64,000 bases of DNA from Zipacnadum sp036504235. Lineage in GTDB: Bacteria; Armatimonadota; Zipacnadia; Zipacnadales; Zipacnadaceae. Below the pieces are notes generated by a model. That model was given only the letters and a program-made list of their open reading frames with translations. It was not told where the DNA came from and made no database searches. This document shows, piece by piece, positions 50,558-58,084 of the stretch. Position numbers and translations under genes: made by a program. Location: positions 53,911 to 117,910 of the forward strand of contig DASXVN010000053.1 of NCBI GenBank assembly GCA_036504235.1, read 5' to 3'. How positions within the stretch are numbered: the stretch's first letter is position 1; each line of letters opens with the position of its first letter.

Positions 50558-51409
50558 CTAGTCTTCTCCCCACAGATAGGCGAACAGGACCTCATGCTCG
50601 GCGAAATCGGGGATGATAATATCCGCGCCGACGCCGAGCAGGCGCGTGCGCTTCCACTCATCCAGGCCGCCCCGGTGCTTCTCGTCAGTGGCCACACCAA
50701 TCGCCACGCCGCCCACCGCCTTGGTCTCCTCGATCTCCACGAAACCATCGCCGCAGCCGATGAACTGGTCGCCGCGCAGGTGGTTCTCGGCGATGAGCCG
50801 CTCGATCACCATCGCCTTGGAGCAGTTGAACAGGTCGTCGGTGGCCCCGTAGATGTGCCCCTGCGCATAGTGCGCCACGCCCAGGGCGGCGGCCTCGTCC
50901 AGGACATCAGGCTCGTCGGTGCCGCTGGCGATGAAGATCTGCACACCCCGCTGGTGGAGCGCCTCCAGCATCTCCAGCGCGCCCGGCACCACCAGGTCCT
51001 CGGCTCGCAGCTCGCCGGCCTTGAGCCCGTTGACGCGGTCCTTGATGCGCTCCCAGAGCAGGTCCAGGTACATCTGCTTGTAGACCAGCGGCTCCTCCGG
51101 GCAGCCGCCGCGGGCCTGAATCTCCTCGGCGAAGCGGATCATCTGGTAGATGGTCTGCTTGCCGGTGAGCACGGTGACGAACTCGTGGATGATCGCGTGG
51201 CGCTGCTCGGGGGTCTCGCCGGGGAGGGCGTAGCCCTCCAGCAGGCCAGTCATCATGGGGATCATGACTTCCTGCCAGCCCTCGCGCAGCAGGGAGATGG
51301 TGCCGTCAAAGTCGAACAGGGCATACGGCTTGGGTCCCCGAGGGAGGTCGGGATTGGCCACCTCGATGCGGGTGCCGGGCAGATAGGGTCGGGCGCAGCA
51401 GTCACTCAT
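50558..51409 (-). CDS. HAD-superfamily hydrolase (283 aa)
   Basis: Motif I YALFDFDGTISLLREGWQEV carries the nucleophile and acid Asp pair; motif II is VQIFIASGTDEPDVLDEAAA; a Lys occurs in FNCSKAMVIERLI and motif III is FIGCGDGFVEIEETKAVGGV. A helical cap lies between motifs I and II. The build resembles phosphoglycolate/sugar phosphate phosphatases. The start ATG 51409 overlaps the mnmA end by eight bases, so it is translated from the mnmA message. With a sugar kinase and a DHS-like protein downstream it could act on the same phosphorylated intermediate (inference). Confidence 0.85.
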   Translation of the reverse strand: MSDCCARPYLPGTRIEVANPDLPRGPKPYALFDFDGTISLLREGWQEVMIPMMTGLLEGYALPGETPEQRHAIIHEFVTVLTGKQTIYQMIRFAEEIQARGGCPEEPLVYKQMYLDLLWERIKDRVNGLKAGELRAEDLVVPGALEMLEALHQRGVQIFIASGTDEPDVLDEAAALGVAHYAQGHIYGATDDLFNCSKAMVIERLIAENHLRGDQFIGCGDGFVEIEETKAVGGVAIGVATDEKHRGGLDEWKRTRLLGVGADIIIPDFAEHEVLFAYLWGED

Positions 51410-52502
51410 GTGGGCAAATTCCTTCCGTCGGTGGGTCGGGTAGGCTGATTAGTCCTCCGCCCAGCAGCAGGTCTCCCCGGTACCAGACAGCGGCTTGCCC
51501 CGGCACGACGGCCTGCTCGTGCGGGGCGAGGTGCAGCAACGCGCGGTCCCCGGGCAGCGCGGTCATCTGCGCCGGCACCGGGACCCCGCGATAGCGTAAT
51601 TCCACCTCCGCCGGTAACGCCTCGCCGGGCGGCGGTGGTTCCTGCGAAAGCCAGTTGACCTGCTCCACATGGACCTCGCGCTGGGCGGCTCCGGCGCGCC
51701 GGCCCACGACCAGCCGGTTGCCGGGGAGGTCCTTGGCGACCACAAACAGCGGCTCGCCGCCGCCGATCCCCAGGCCCTTGCGCTGGCCCAGCGTGTAGCC
51801 GGGCAGCCCCTGGTGCTCGCCGAGCACCGCGCCGGTCTCGTCCACCACCGGCCCCGGCCGGAAGGGCAGCCGCTCGCGGAGGAAATCGCGATAGTCACCG
51901 GCCGGGATGAAGCAGATGTCCTGGCTCTCCGCGGTGTCGGCGGTGGGCAGGCTCAATTCGGCCGCCCGGGCGCGGACCTCAGACTTGGTCAATTCCCCCA
52001 GCGGCAACAGAGTCGCGGCCAGCGCCGGTTGCGACAGGCCGTAGAGCGCGTAAGATTGGTCCTTGGTCGGGTCCGCGCCCCGGAGCAGTTGCCGGCGTCC
52101 GGCCTCGTCCCGGCGGCGCGCGTAGTGCCCGGTGGCCAGAAACTCGCAGCCCGCGCCGCGCGCGCGCCGCAGCAGCTCGCCCCACTTGACCTCCATATTG
52201 CAGCGCAGGCACGGGTTGGGGGTGCGCCCCGAGGCGTAGTCCGCGACGAACGGCGCGATGACTTCCCGCTCGAAAATCGAGACGAAATTGAAAGTGTAGT
52301 GCGGAATCCCCAGTTGTCGGCAGACCGCCTGGGCCCGGCGCACGGCGTCCAGCGAGCAGCAGCCGCTCTCCTCGCCACTCGCCTCGGGCATGTCGAGCAG
52401 CCGGAGGGTCACGCCGAGGACCTCATAGCCCTGCTCCCGGAGCAGCGCCGCCGCCACCGAGGAGTCCACCCCACCACTCATCGCCACCAACACGCGCGCC
52501 AT
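51402..52502 (-). CDS. mnmA: tRNA-specific 2-thiouridylase (MnmA, 366 aa)
   Basis: MnmA thiolates U34 of Glu, Gln and Lys tRNAs. ATG 52502 has GGAGCA upstream and gives ARVLVAMSGGVDSSVAAALL, the PP-loop SGGVDSS motif. The catalytic Cys pair is in GRTPNPCLRCNMEVKWGELL and TAESQDICFIPAGDYRDFL. Other blocks are EFLATGHYAR, DPTKDQSYALYGLSQ and LPGYTLGQRKGLGIGGGEPL. Length is normal. The ATG overlaps the stop of the DUF1648 gene (TAATG). Sulfur comes from a cysteine desulfurase such as the one encoded divergently at 53132. Confidence 0.94.
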   Translation of the reverse strand: MARVLVAMSGGVDSSVAAALLREQGYEVLGVTLRLLDMPEASGEESGCCSLDAVRRAQAVCRQLGIPHYTFNFVSIFEREVIAPFVADYASGRTPNPCLRCNMEVKWGELLRRARGAGCEFLATGHYARRRDEAGRRQLLRGADPTKDQSYALYGLSQPALAATLLPLGELTKSEVRARAAELSLPTADTAESQDICFIPAGDYRDFLRERLPFRPGPVVDETGAVLGEHQGLPGYTLGQRKGLGIGGGEPLFVVAKDLPGNRLVVGRRAGAAQREVHVEQVNWLSQEPPPPGEALPAEVELRYRGVPVPAQMTALPGDRALLHLAPHEQAVVPGQAAVWYRGDLLLGGGLISLPDPPTEGICPHE

Positions 52503-52999
52503 TACTTGCTCCGGATCAACCAGACCGTGAAGAAGGCGCAGGTACCCAAGAGTAGCCCCACCAGCCCCAACATTGCAGGCGTAGACATCCCCGCCGCCTG
52601 GTGCGTCCCGACCTGCACGACCACCCACTGGATATAGGTGACGAGCGCTGCTATCTCTACTTTCATCCAGCGCATCATCCCCACGGCGATCATCTGCAGG
52701 CGAGTCCGGTTCTCATCGGTCACCTTCACCGGGTAGTTGTAGATCCCCGGGACCCGCTGCAGGAGCGTCAGGCCCAGGTAGACGACGGCCAGAATCCCCA
52801 CTAACACATAGAGCATGAGCTTGGGACCCCAGCCGTCCACAGCGCCGCTGACCCCGAAATGCGTGGGAATGCGCTCCGGCAGGGAGACCGCGCCCTGGTA
52901 GGTAATCGCCACCAAAGCGCCCAGCATCAGCACCCCCAGATACTCAGGCACCCTGGTCAGCCAGCCACGGTCGAACCCAGGAGAAGCGTTGTCAGTCAT
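52502..52999 (-). CDS. DUF1648-containing membrane protein (165 aa)
   Basis: The family motif is in ITYQGAVSLPERIPTHFGVS followed by GAVDGWGPK. Four hydrophobic segments are visible: EYLGVLMLGALVAITY, LMLYVLVGILAVVYLGLTLL, VEIAALVTYIQWVVVQV and LGLVGLLLGTCAFFTVWLI. DUF1648 proteins resemble the N-terminal part of SdpI-type immunity/signalling membrane proteins; the role here is unknown. ATG 52999 is chosen because a strong promoter places the transcript start right at it. The start further upstream (53035) would lie in the promoter. mnmA is coupled to it. Confidence 0.75.
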   Translation of the reverse strand: MTDNASPGFDRGWLTRVPEYLGVLMLGALVAITYQGAVSLPERIPTHFGVSGAVDGWGPKLMLYVLVGILAVVYLGLTLLQRVPGIYNYPVKVTDENRTRLQMIAVGMMRWMKVEIAALVTYIQWVVVQVGTHQAAGMSTPAMLGLVGLLLGTCAFFTVWLIRSK

Positions 53000-53006
53000 T
53001 GAGTGT

Positions 53007-53035
53007 AGTATAGGGACCAGAGCAGGTGCGCGCAA
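53007..53035 (-). promoter_or_regulatory. Promoter of the mnmA operon, predicting a leaderless transcript
   Basis: Read on the minus strand: TTGCGC (53035-53030), a 17-base spacer and TATACT (53012-53007). Only seven bases separate the -10 box from ATG 52999, so the message should begin at or next to the start codon. No ribosome site is seen before this ATG. Confidence 0.72.
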
Positions 53036-53067
53036 GGGTCGGGCGGGACGTCCGGCCCCCGTTTTGC

Positions 53068-53096
53068 TTGACCGTCGCCGCCATTCCGGCTACCCT
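53068..53096 (+). promoter_or_regulatory. Promoter of the cysteine desulfurase gene
   Basis: TTGACC (53068-53073), a 17-base spacer and TACCCT (53091-53096). Transcription would start near 53103 and leave a leader of about 30 bases with TAAGGAG before ATG 53132. The divergent mnmA promoter is about 30 bases away. Confidence 0.65.
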
Positions 53097-53131
53097 GTCG
53101 CTGTGCCAGTTTCGCTAAGGAGTTGACCCTG

Positions 53132-54310
53132 ATGATCTATCTGGACCACGCCGCCACCACGGCGGTAGACCCGGAAGTTTTCGACGCCATGACGCCGTAC
53201 CTGCAGGACCAGTACGGCAATCCCTCCAGCTTCTATGGGCTGGCGCGGCAGTCGCGCGGGGCCCTGGAAGAGGCCCGCGAGCGCGTAGCCGCGTACCTCG
53301 GCGCGGCCCCGCGGGAGATCGTCTTCACCGGCGGCGGCAGCGAGGCCGACAACCTGGCGATCAAGGGCATGGCCTTCGCCCACGCGGACCAGGGGCGCCA
53401 TATCATCACCTCGGCCATTGAGCACCACGCGGTGCTGCACGCCTGCGCGTCGCTGCAGAAGTACCACGGCTTTGAGATAACCTACCTGCCCGTGGACCAC
53501 GAGGGCCTGGTGACGGTGGAGCAGGTGGCGGAGGCGCTGCGGCCGGACACGATTCTGGTCACCATCATGCACTCGAACAATGAGGTCGGCACGGTCGAGC
53601 CGATCCCCGAAATCGGCGCGCTGTGCCTGGAGCGCAAGGTGCGCCTGCACACCGACGCGGTGCAGTCTATGGGCAAGCTGCCGCTGAAGGTGAACGATCT
53701 CAACGTGGATATGCTGGCCATCGCCGGGCACAAGTTCTACGCGCCCAAGGGCGTCGGCGCCCTGTACATGCGCAAGGGCCTCAAACTCGCGCCGCTGGTG
53801 GACGGCGGCTCGCAGGAGTTTGGGCGCCGCGCGGGAACCGAGAACGTGGCCGGCATCGTGGGCATGGCCAAGGCCATCGAGATTCTGGAGCGCCAGGGGG
53901 ACGCGGATAACGCCCGCATCATCCGCCTGCGCGACAGGCTGAACGCGGGGATTCTGGCCTCGATTCCCCAGGCGCAACTGACCGGCCACCCGACGCAGCG
54001 GGTCAGCAACATTGCCAGCTTCTGCTTCCATTTCATCGAGGGCGAGGGCATCCTGCTCAGCCTGGACTTCGAGGACGTCTGCGTCTCCAGCGGCTCGGCG
54101 TGCACCAGCGCCTCCCTGGACCCCTCGCACGTGCTGATCGCGATGGGCTACCCGCACGAGGTGGCGCACGGCTCGATCCGCATGAGCCTGGGCCGGCACA
54201 CCACCGAGGCGGAGATAGACCGGGTGCTGGAGCTAATGCCTCCGATCGTGCAGCGCCTGCGCAGCATGTCACCCCTGTGGGCGGACGCGGTCAAGAAGGG
54301 CGAGGTGTAG
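53132..54310 (+). CDS. Cysteine desulfurase (NifS/IscS family, 392 aa)
   Basis: ATG 53132 (MIYLDHAATTAVDPEVFDAM) has TAAGGAG nine bases upstream. The PLP enzyme releases sulfur from cysteine as a persulfide. Motifs are GNPSSFYGLARQSRGALEEA, FTGGGSEADNLAIKG, SAIEHHAVLHAC, MHSNNEVGTVEPIPEI, LHTDAVQSMGKLPL, AIAGHKFYAPKGVGALY (PLP Lys) and SSGSACTSASLDPSHVLIAM, whose Cys in GSACTS forms the persulfide. The size and this loop fit group I NifS-like enzymes. It is divergent from mnmA and probably supplies its sulfur, as well as Fe-S cluster assembly. No scaffold (IscU/NifU) gene is in the window. Confidence 0.93.
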   Translation: MIYLDHAATTAVDPEVFDAMTPYLQDQYGNPSSFYGLARQSRGALEEARERVAAYLGAAPREIVFTGGGSEADNLAIKGMAFAHADQGRHIITSAIEHHAVLHACASLQKYHGFEITYLPVDHEGLVTVEQVAEALRPDTILVTIMHSNNEVGTVEPIPEIGALCLERKVRLHTDAVQSMGKLPLKVNDLNVDMLAIAGHKFYAPKGVGALYMRKGLKLAPLVDGGSQEFGRRAGTENVAGIVGMAKAIEILERQGDADNARIIRLRDRLNAGILASIPQAQLTGHPTQRVSNIASFCFHFIEGEGILLSLDFEDVCVSSGSACTSASLDPSHVLIAMGYPHEVAHGSIRMSLGRHTTEAEIDRVLELMPPIVQRLRSMSPLWADAVKKGEV

Positions 54311-54320
54311 GAGGCAGCCG

Positions 54321-54457
54321 GGCCTCACCCCCGGCCCCTCTCCGTGCACTCGAGTACAAGTGCCGCAGGAGAGGTGAGCAGGGCAACGGCAGACGGCGCG
54401 GCCCGTCGCCGAACTTGATTCCCCCTCCCTTTAGGGAGGGGGTTAGGGGGTAGGGCC
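54321..54457. repeat. Compound palindromic repeat, family A
   Basis: The stretch begins GGCCTCACCCCCGGCCCCTC, contains CTCTCCGTGCACTCGAGTAC and GCAGGAGAGGTGAGCAGGGC, and ends with the hairpin CCCCCTCCCT / AGGGAGGGGG and TTAGGGGGTAGGGCC. A GGGCAACGGCAG stretch also occurs in the copy at 38623-38715 (ACGGCAACGGCAGG). The 137 bases look like two family A units back to back. It lies between the desulfurase gene and tRNA-Pro. Confidence 0.7.
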
Positions 54458-54482
54458 GTTCGCCTTTCTCCGCGGAACGTAC

Positions 54483-54511
54483 TTGTCAACCGGCCGCGAC
54501 CATGCTATACT
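54483..54511 (+). promoter_or_regulatory. Promoter of tRNA-Pro
   Basis: TTGTCA (54483-54488), a 17-base spacer and TATACT (54506-54511), ten bases before the first tRNA base. Confidence 0.8.
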
Positions 54512-54521
54512 CTGCTCCGGT

Positions 54522-54598
54522 CGGGGCGTAGCGCAGCCCGGTAGCGCGCTCGGTTCGGGGCCGAGAAGTCGCCAGTTCAAATCTGGCCGCCCCGACCA
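54522..54598 (+). tRNA. tRNA-Pro (anticodon CGG)
   Basis: The 77 bases fold as a standard cloverleaf. The acceptor stem is CGGGGCG with CGCCCCG, discriminator A and encoded CCA. The D arm holds GCGCAGCCCGGTAGCGCG. The anticodon stem CTCGG/CCGAG encloses the loop TTCGGGG, giving CGG at positions 34-36 and G at 37. The T arm is GCCAGTTCAAATCTGGC. The layout agrees with known bacterial tRNA-Pro genes, which also start CGG. A promoter lies just upstream. Confidence 0.95.
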
Positions 54599-54723
54599 GA
54601 TGTACCTCTTCTCACCCCCTTTCATCCTCCGCGTCTCTGTCGAGGCGCCTCCCTGTCTGGTGGCTGGCGATATCCGGCAGGTTGTCTCCTCCTCGGTAGC
54701 GAAGAAGTCCCCGGTGATTTCCC

Positions 54724-55866
54724 ATGTCTGACGTCATTTCTCTGCTGCAATCGTTGGTCCGCATCCCCAGCGTCAACCCCTCCAGCGCCGGGCCGCAGGA
54801 ACTGGGCGGCGAGGCGCGGTTGGTGGATTTCCTCGAGGATTGGCTGCGCGCCGCGGGCCTGCAGACCACGCGCCAGCCGGTCGCCCCCGGCCGCGAGAAC
54901 CTGCTGGCGCTGTACCCCGGCTCTGCCCCGCGCGCGCTCCTCTTGGAGGCCCATCTAGACACCGTCGGCACCGCCGGCTATCACGGCGATCCCTTCTCCG
55001 GGGCTCGGGAGGGCGGGCGGGTGCTCGGCCGCGGCGCTTGCGACTGCAAGGCGAGCATGGCCGCCGCCTGCTGCGCGGCGCGGCGCGTGGCGCAGGAGCG
55101 GCTTGCCGGCGGCGTGCTGCTGGCCTTTACCGTGGACGAGGAGCACCTCTTCGCGGGGATCAACACGCTGGTGGCCGCGCCGCTGCCCCTGCCGGTGGCG
55201 GGGGCGGTGGTGGGCGAGCCGACCGGCCTGGACGTGATCAACCGGCACGGGGGCGCGGTGCGTTTGTGGTTAACCGTGCACGGCCAGGCCGCCCACAGCG
55301 CCTACCCGCAGTACGGGCGCAACGCGATCTTCGCGGCCGCTCACCTGATCACCGCCCTGGAGCACCACCATCTGGAGCTGCAGGCGGGGGCCGATCCGGA
55401 GCAGGGCGTGCGCACCTGCTCGGTGACGCTGGTGCAGGGCGGGGACGTGATCAACATGATCCCGGACTGGTGCCGCGTGGGCGTGGACCGGCGGCTGCGG
55501 CCCGATGAGCAGCCGGCGCAGGTGCTGGAGCAACTGCGGGAAGTGGCGCAGCGCGCGGTGGCGCAGGGCTTCCCCTGGGAGCTGGAGACGATCCTGCTGG
55601 ACCCGCCGCTGCCTCCCGCGACGCCCGCACCCCTGGCGGAACTGTGCCGGCAGGCGGTCCAGGCGGTGCGCGGCTCGGCCCAGATGCGGGGCGTCAACTA
55701 CTCCACCGACGCCAGCAACCTGGCGCAGATCGGGATGGAGGCGGTAGTGCTAGGCCCCGGCGACATCGCCCAGGCGCACACCGCGGAGGAATGGGTAGAG
55801 GTAGCGGAGGTGGAGCAAGCCGAGGAGATCTACTACCGGATCGTGCGGGAGGTAGGGGAGGGCTGA
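54724..55866 (+). CDS. M20-family metallopeptidase (ArgE/DapE-like, 380 aa)
   Basis: The di-zinc site residues are visible: LLEAHLDTVGTAGY (His and bridging-side Asp), GRGACDCKASMAAACCA (bridging Asp), LLAFTVDEEHLFAGINTL (Glu-Glu), GAVVGEPTGLDVI and, near the C-terminus, GDIAQAHTAEEWVEV (His). The dimerisation domain is between (INRHGGAVRLWLTVHGQAAH, with the His that completes the neighbour's site). ArgE, DapE and related carboxypeptidases hydrolyse N-acyl amino acids; the substrate here cannot be fixed. No amino-acid biosynthesis gene is adjacent. It lies 126 bases after tRNA-Pro and may share its transcript. Confidence 0.87.
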   Translation: MSDVISLLQSLVRIPSVNPSSAGPQELGGEARLVDFLEDWLRAAGLQTTRQPVAPGRENLLALYPGSAPRALLLEAHLDTVGTAGYHGDPFSGAREGGRVLGRGACDCKASMAAACCAARRVAQERLAGGVLLAFTVDEEHLFAGINTLVAAPLPLPVAGAVVGEPTGLDVINRHGGAVRLWLTVHGQAAHSAYPQYGRNAIFAAAHLITALEHHHLELQAGADPEQGVRTCSVTLVQGGDVINMIPDWCRVGVDRRLRPDEQPAQVLEQLREVAQRAVAQGFPWELETILLDPPLPPATPAPLAELCRQAVQAVRGSAQMRGVNYSTDASNLAQIGMEAVVLGPGDIAQAHTAEEWVEVAEVEQAEEIYYRIVREVGEG

Positions 55867-55894
55867 ACGGTCCTGCCGTGGCCGTCTGTCCGTC

Positions 55895-55934
55895 TCCCCC
55901 TCCCCTGCCAGGAGAGGGGGCCGGGGGGTGAGGC
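55895..55934. repeat. Palindromic repeat, family A, between convergent genes
   Basis: Core arms CCCCCTCCCCTG and CAGGAGAGGGGG (one mismatch between the arms), followed by CCGGGGGGTGAGGC. It lies between the M20 peptidase and EpsI genes, eight bases short of the EpsI stop. Confidence 0.78.
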
Positions 55935-55941
55935 CTCCCCG

Positions 55942-56601
55942 CTAGTGCGCTGCCGGCGTGGCCGGCTGGTTCCAGAAGGCGATCGCGCCAGGGTAAGCTG
56001 TCGCGAAGACGGTGCCGATGCGCTTTACCGAGGCCTGCGGGTCGCGCGGGTCGAGCGGCGTGCTGAGCGTGAAGACCAGGCCCCCGGCGCCGCGCGGACC
56101 CCGCGCCACCTTCATCCCCTCGTCAGACCAGTCGGAGGTCGTGCCCCCCTGATAGGCAAAGGAAAACATCGCCATCAGCCACTTGTCGTCCTTATGCAGG
56201 CGCAGGAGGCGGGCGTGCAGCATGCTGGTGATTCCTGAGCCCCGGGGGGGATCATAGCTGACCGGATCGTCGCTGACGATCTCCCAGCCCTGGGCGGGGA
56301 AGCAGCCCGCCGGGGAGTGCACCGAGCGCCAATCCGACGCGTACAAAATGGTCATCTGCACGCCGCCCTCCGGCCCCTCGTAGCGGCGCTCCAGCATCCC
56401 GCTGGCGGCCAGGAACCGGTAGATGCTCTCGTCTATCGGCACGTCTTTACCTTGGTAGTCGCCGATGCTCAGGGGTACCTCGGCGAAGGTGGGGTGGTAG
56501 GCAGCCGGGGGCACCCGGGTCACGCGCACGTACTCGCCGCCGCTGCCCAGGAGCAGCACCAGCGCCGCCGCGATCAGATATCTTCGCGAATCTGTCGGCA
56601 T
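55942..56601 (-). CDS. EpsI-domain protein associated with exosortase (219 aa)
   Basis: ATG 56601 lies inside the end of the exosortase gene; the frame upstream of it is an accidental extension. One N-terminal membrane segment (YLIAAALVLLLGSGGEYVRV) is followed by the EpsI domain: PLSIGDYQGKDVPIDESIYR, VQMTILYASDWRSVHSPAGC and FPAQGWEIVSDD, with the typical HSPxxCxPAQGW block, then WLMAMFSFAYQGGTTSDW. EpsI proteins accompany exosortases in many genomes, sometimes fused to them, and are linked to exopolysaccharide and protein sorting. It ends the four-gene cluster. Confidence 0.85.
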   Translation of the reverse strand: MPTDSRRYLIAAALVLLLGSGGEYVRVTRVPPAAYHPTFAEVPLSIGDYQGKDVPIDESIYRFLAASGMLERRYEGPEGGVQMTILYASDWRSVHSPAGCFPAQGWEIVSDDPVSYDPPRGSGITSMLHARLLRLHKDDKWLMAMFSFAYQGGTTSDWSDEGMKVARGPRGAGGLVFTLSTPLDPRDPQASVKRIGTVFATAYPGAIAFWNQPATPAAH

Positions 56602-57464
56602 CCCAGCACCTCCCCCAAGAGCATTAGCCCCCCGAAGGCAATAACGAAGACCGCCGCGCCGCTGGCCTGGTGGAAGAAACCCTCTGCCGCGGCCGGGCCG
56701 ATGGAATTGCCCAGCACTACCGTGACGAAGATGCGGATCAAGTTGGCCACCACGGCCACGGGGACCGACATCGCGAATAGGACCGCACGCTTCCACACCG
56801 GCCCCTCCAGCACGTAGGCCATCAGCCCCCCCAGCGCCGACATGGCGATGATCGACTTGAGGCCGCTGCAGGGGATAGCTACCTCGAAGGTGTAGTCCCG
56901 GGTGATGAGCATGGTCCCCTCGACCTTGACGCCCCCCAGCAGGGCCGAGGTCAGCGCCCCCGCGCCGCGCGCGCTGAAGAGCTGTAGCGGCTGGGCCAGG
57001 CGGTCCACCAGCAGGCGGGACAGGGGCACCATGAAGAGCAGGAAGGCCAGCGGGAAAGCCAGCCGCCAGGCCGTCTGCCAGCCCCAGAGCCAGATCACCA
57101 GGCCCACCAGCGTGCCCACCAGGGCGAAGCCGGAGGCGAAATGCACGCCCAGGTAGAGGGCCAGCATGTGCCCCAGCAGGCTGAGGCCGACCAGCAGCAG
57201 ACCCCACGCCTGGCCCGGGCCGACGCTTCCTAGGTGTTTGCTCAGGCGGTAGAGGAGATAGCCGCTGAGGAAGGGGATGAAAATGCCGTGTCCGTAGTAC
57301 TCATCCCGCCACCACTGGCCGACCATCCAGGTGATGAACTCGTGATAGGCCCCGAGCACCGCTATCGTGAGCACGGCCACCGCCCCCCAGGGGGGAGCGC
57401 TGGACCGCGCGGTCGGCGCCAGGGCAGGGTCGGCGGGAAGAGGGGTGGAGGTAGACTCAGTCAT
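56574..57464 (-). CDS. Exosortase (membrane transpeptidase-like, 296 aa)
   Basis: About eight hydrophobic segments carry the three catalytic residues of the exosortase/archaeosortase family: the Cys in FEVAIPCSGLKSIIAMSAL, the Arg in VPVAVVANLIRIFVTVVLGN and the His in AAEGFFHQASGAAVFVIAFG. The N-terminal part WWRDEYYGHGIFIPFLSGYL is also typical. Exosortases process proteins with a C-terminal PEP-CTERM-like sorting tail at the inner membrane in diderm bacteria. No protein with such a tail was seen in the window. The gene follows the zinc-ribbon protein by eight bases and overlaps EpsI. Confidence 0.9.
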   Translation of the reverse strand: MTESTSTPLPADPALAPTARSSAPPWGAVAVLTIAVLGAYHEFITWMVGQWWRDEYYGHGIFIPFLSGYLLYRLSKHLGSVGPGQAWGLLLVGLSLLGHMLALYLGVHFASGFALVGTLVGLVIWLWGWQTAWRLAFPLAFLLFMVPLSRLLVDRLAQPLQLFSARGAGALTSALLGGVKVEGTMLITRDYTFEVAIPCSGLKSIIAMSALGGLMAYVLEGPVWKRAVLFAMSVPVAVVANLIRIFVTVVLGNSIGPAAAEGFFHQASGAAVFVIAFGGLMLLGEVLGCRQIREDI

Positions 57465-57472
57465 GGCGAGGG

Positions 57473-58084
57473 CTAGGGGGCGCGGCGCCGACCGCGACTG
57501 TGATGGCGGCGACGCACCCAGGGCAGATTGCTGGAGATGATCCCCTCATGGAGAAGGTAGAAGAAGGCCCCGAGGCCCGCGCCGACGAGCAGAACGATGA
57601 ACATGACCAGCAGTTGGCCGCTCATCTGGGATAGCCGGTGGCCGGTGGTCGCCAGTGAGCGGCTCAGGGCCTGACCGGCCAAGCTGAGAAGCTCGGAAGA
57701 GTTGGTCGGCATCGGTTGGCCGGGGGGCACCGCTTGCCGGGCCAGGACCGTGACAAACAGGCCGCCGAGAGCCAAGATCATAAGCGCCGCCGCGGCTCCG
57801 GCCAGGGCGTAGCGGGAGAGCTTCTGGGGCTTGAACTGGTGCCGGGAGGACTTGCGGCGCACCCGATGCAAGGGCCGCCACTCGGCGCCGCAGGACGGGC
57901 AGACCGGGGCGGTGACGGCGACCAGCCGGCCGCAGTAGCAGGTGCGGTACTGCTCGCGTCCACAGCGGAGGCAGGTTAACTCCCCCTCGGGCACCAGCGT
58001 ATGGCAGCGGAAGCAGTATCCCACTGGCTCTTTGGGTGGCTCCGGCGTGGGGAGCAGCCCCTCGGTACTAGCCGGCGGGAGCAT
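57473..58084 (-). CDS. Zinc-ribbon membrane protein (203 aa)
   Basis: ATG 58084 overlaps the end of the GT39 gene; the frame before it is not credible. The N-terminal half has a double zinc ribbon: YCFRCHTLV with LTCLRCG, and TCYCGRLV with PVCPSCGAEW, eight Cys in four pairs. Two membrane segments follow (LAGAAAALMILALGGLFVTVL and LLVMFIVLLVGAGLGAFFYL), and the end is strongly basic (WVRRRHHSRGRRRAP). The ribbons should face the cytoplasm. I do not recognise the family. Being between a GT39 and an exosortase it may help surface assembly or regulation. Confidence 0.7.
   Translation of the reverse strand: MLPPASTEGLLPTPEPPKEPVGYCFRCHTLVPEGELTCLRCGREQYRTCYCGRLVAVTAPVCPSCGAEWRPLHRVRRKSSRHQFKPQKLSRYALAGAAAALMILALGGLFVTVLARQAVPPGQPMPTNSSELLSLAGQALSRSLATTGHRLSQMSGQLLVMFIVLLVGAGLGAFFYLLHEGIISSNLPWVRRRHHSRGRRRAP

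Noticed and set aside
53001..53035. ATG 53035 as start of the DUF1648 protein
   Set aside because: The first 12 codons would coincide with the -35 and -10 boxes of a good promoter, so they would not be transcribed.
56602..57207. N-terminal extension of the EpsI protein by about 200 residues
   Set aside because: The extension overlaps the exosortase gene in another frame and has a Gly/Pro/Arg composition; the real membrane segment begins after ATG 56601.
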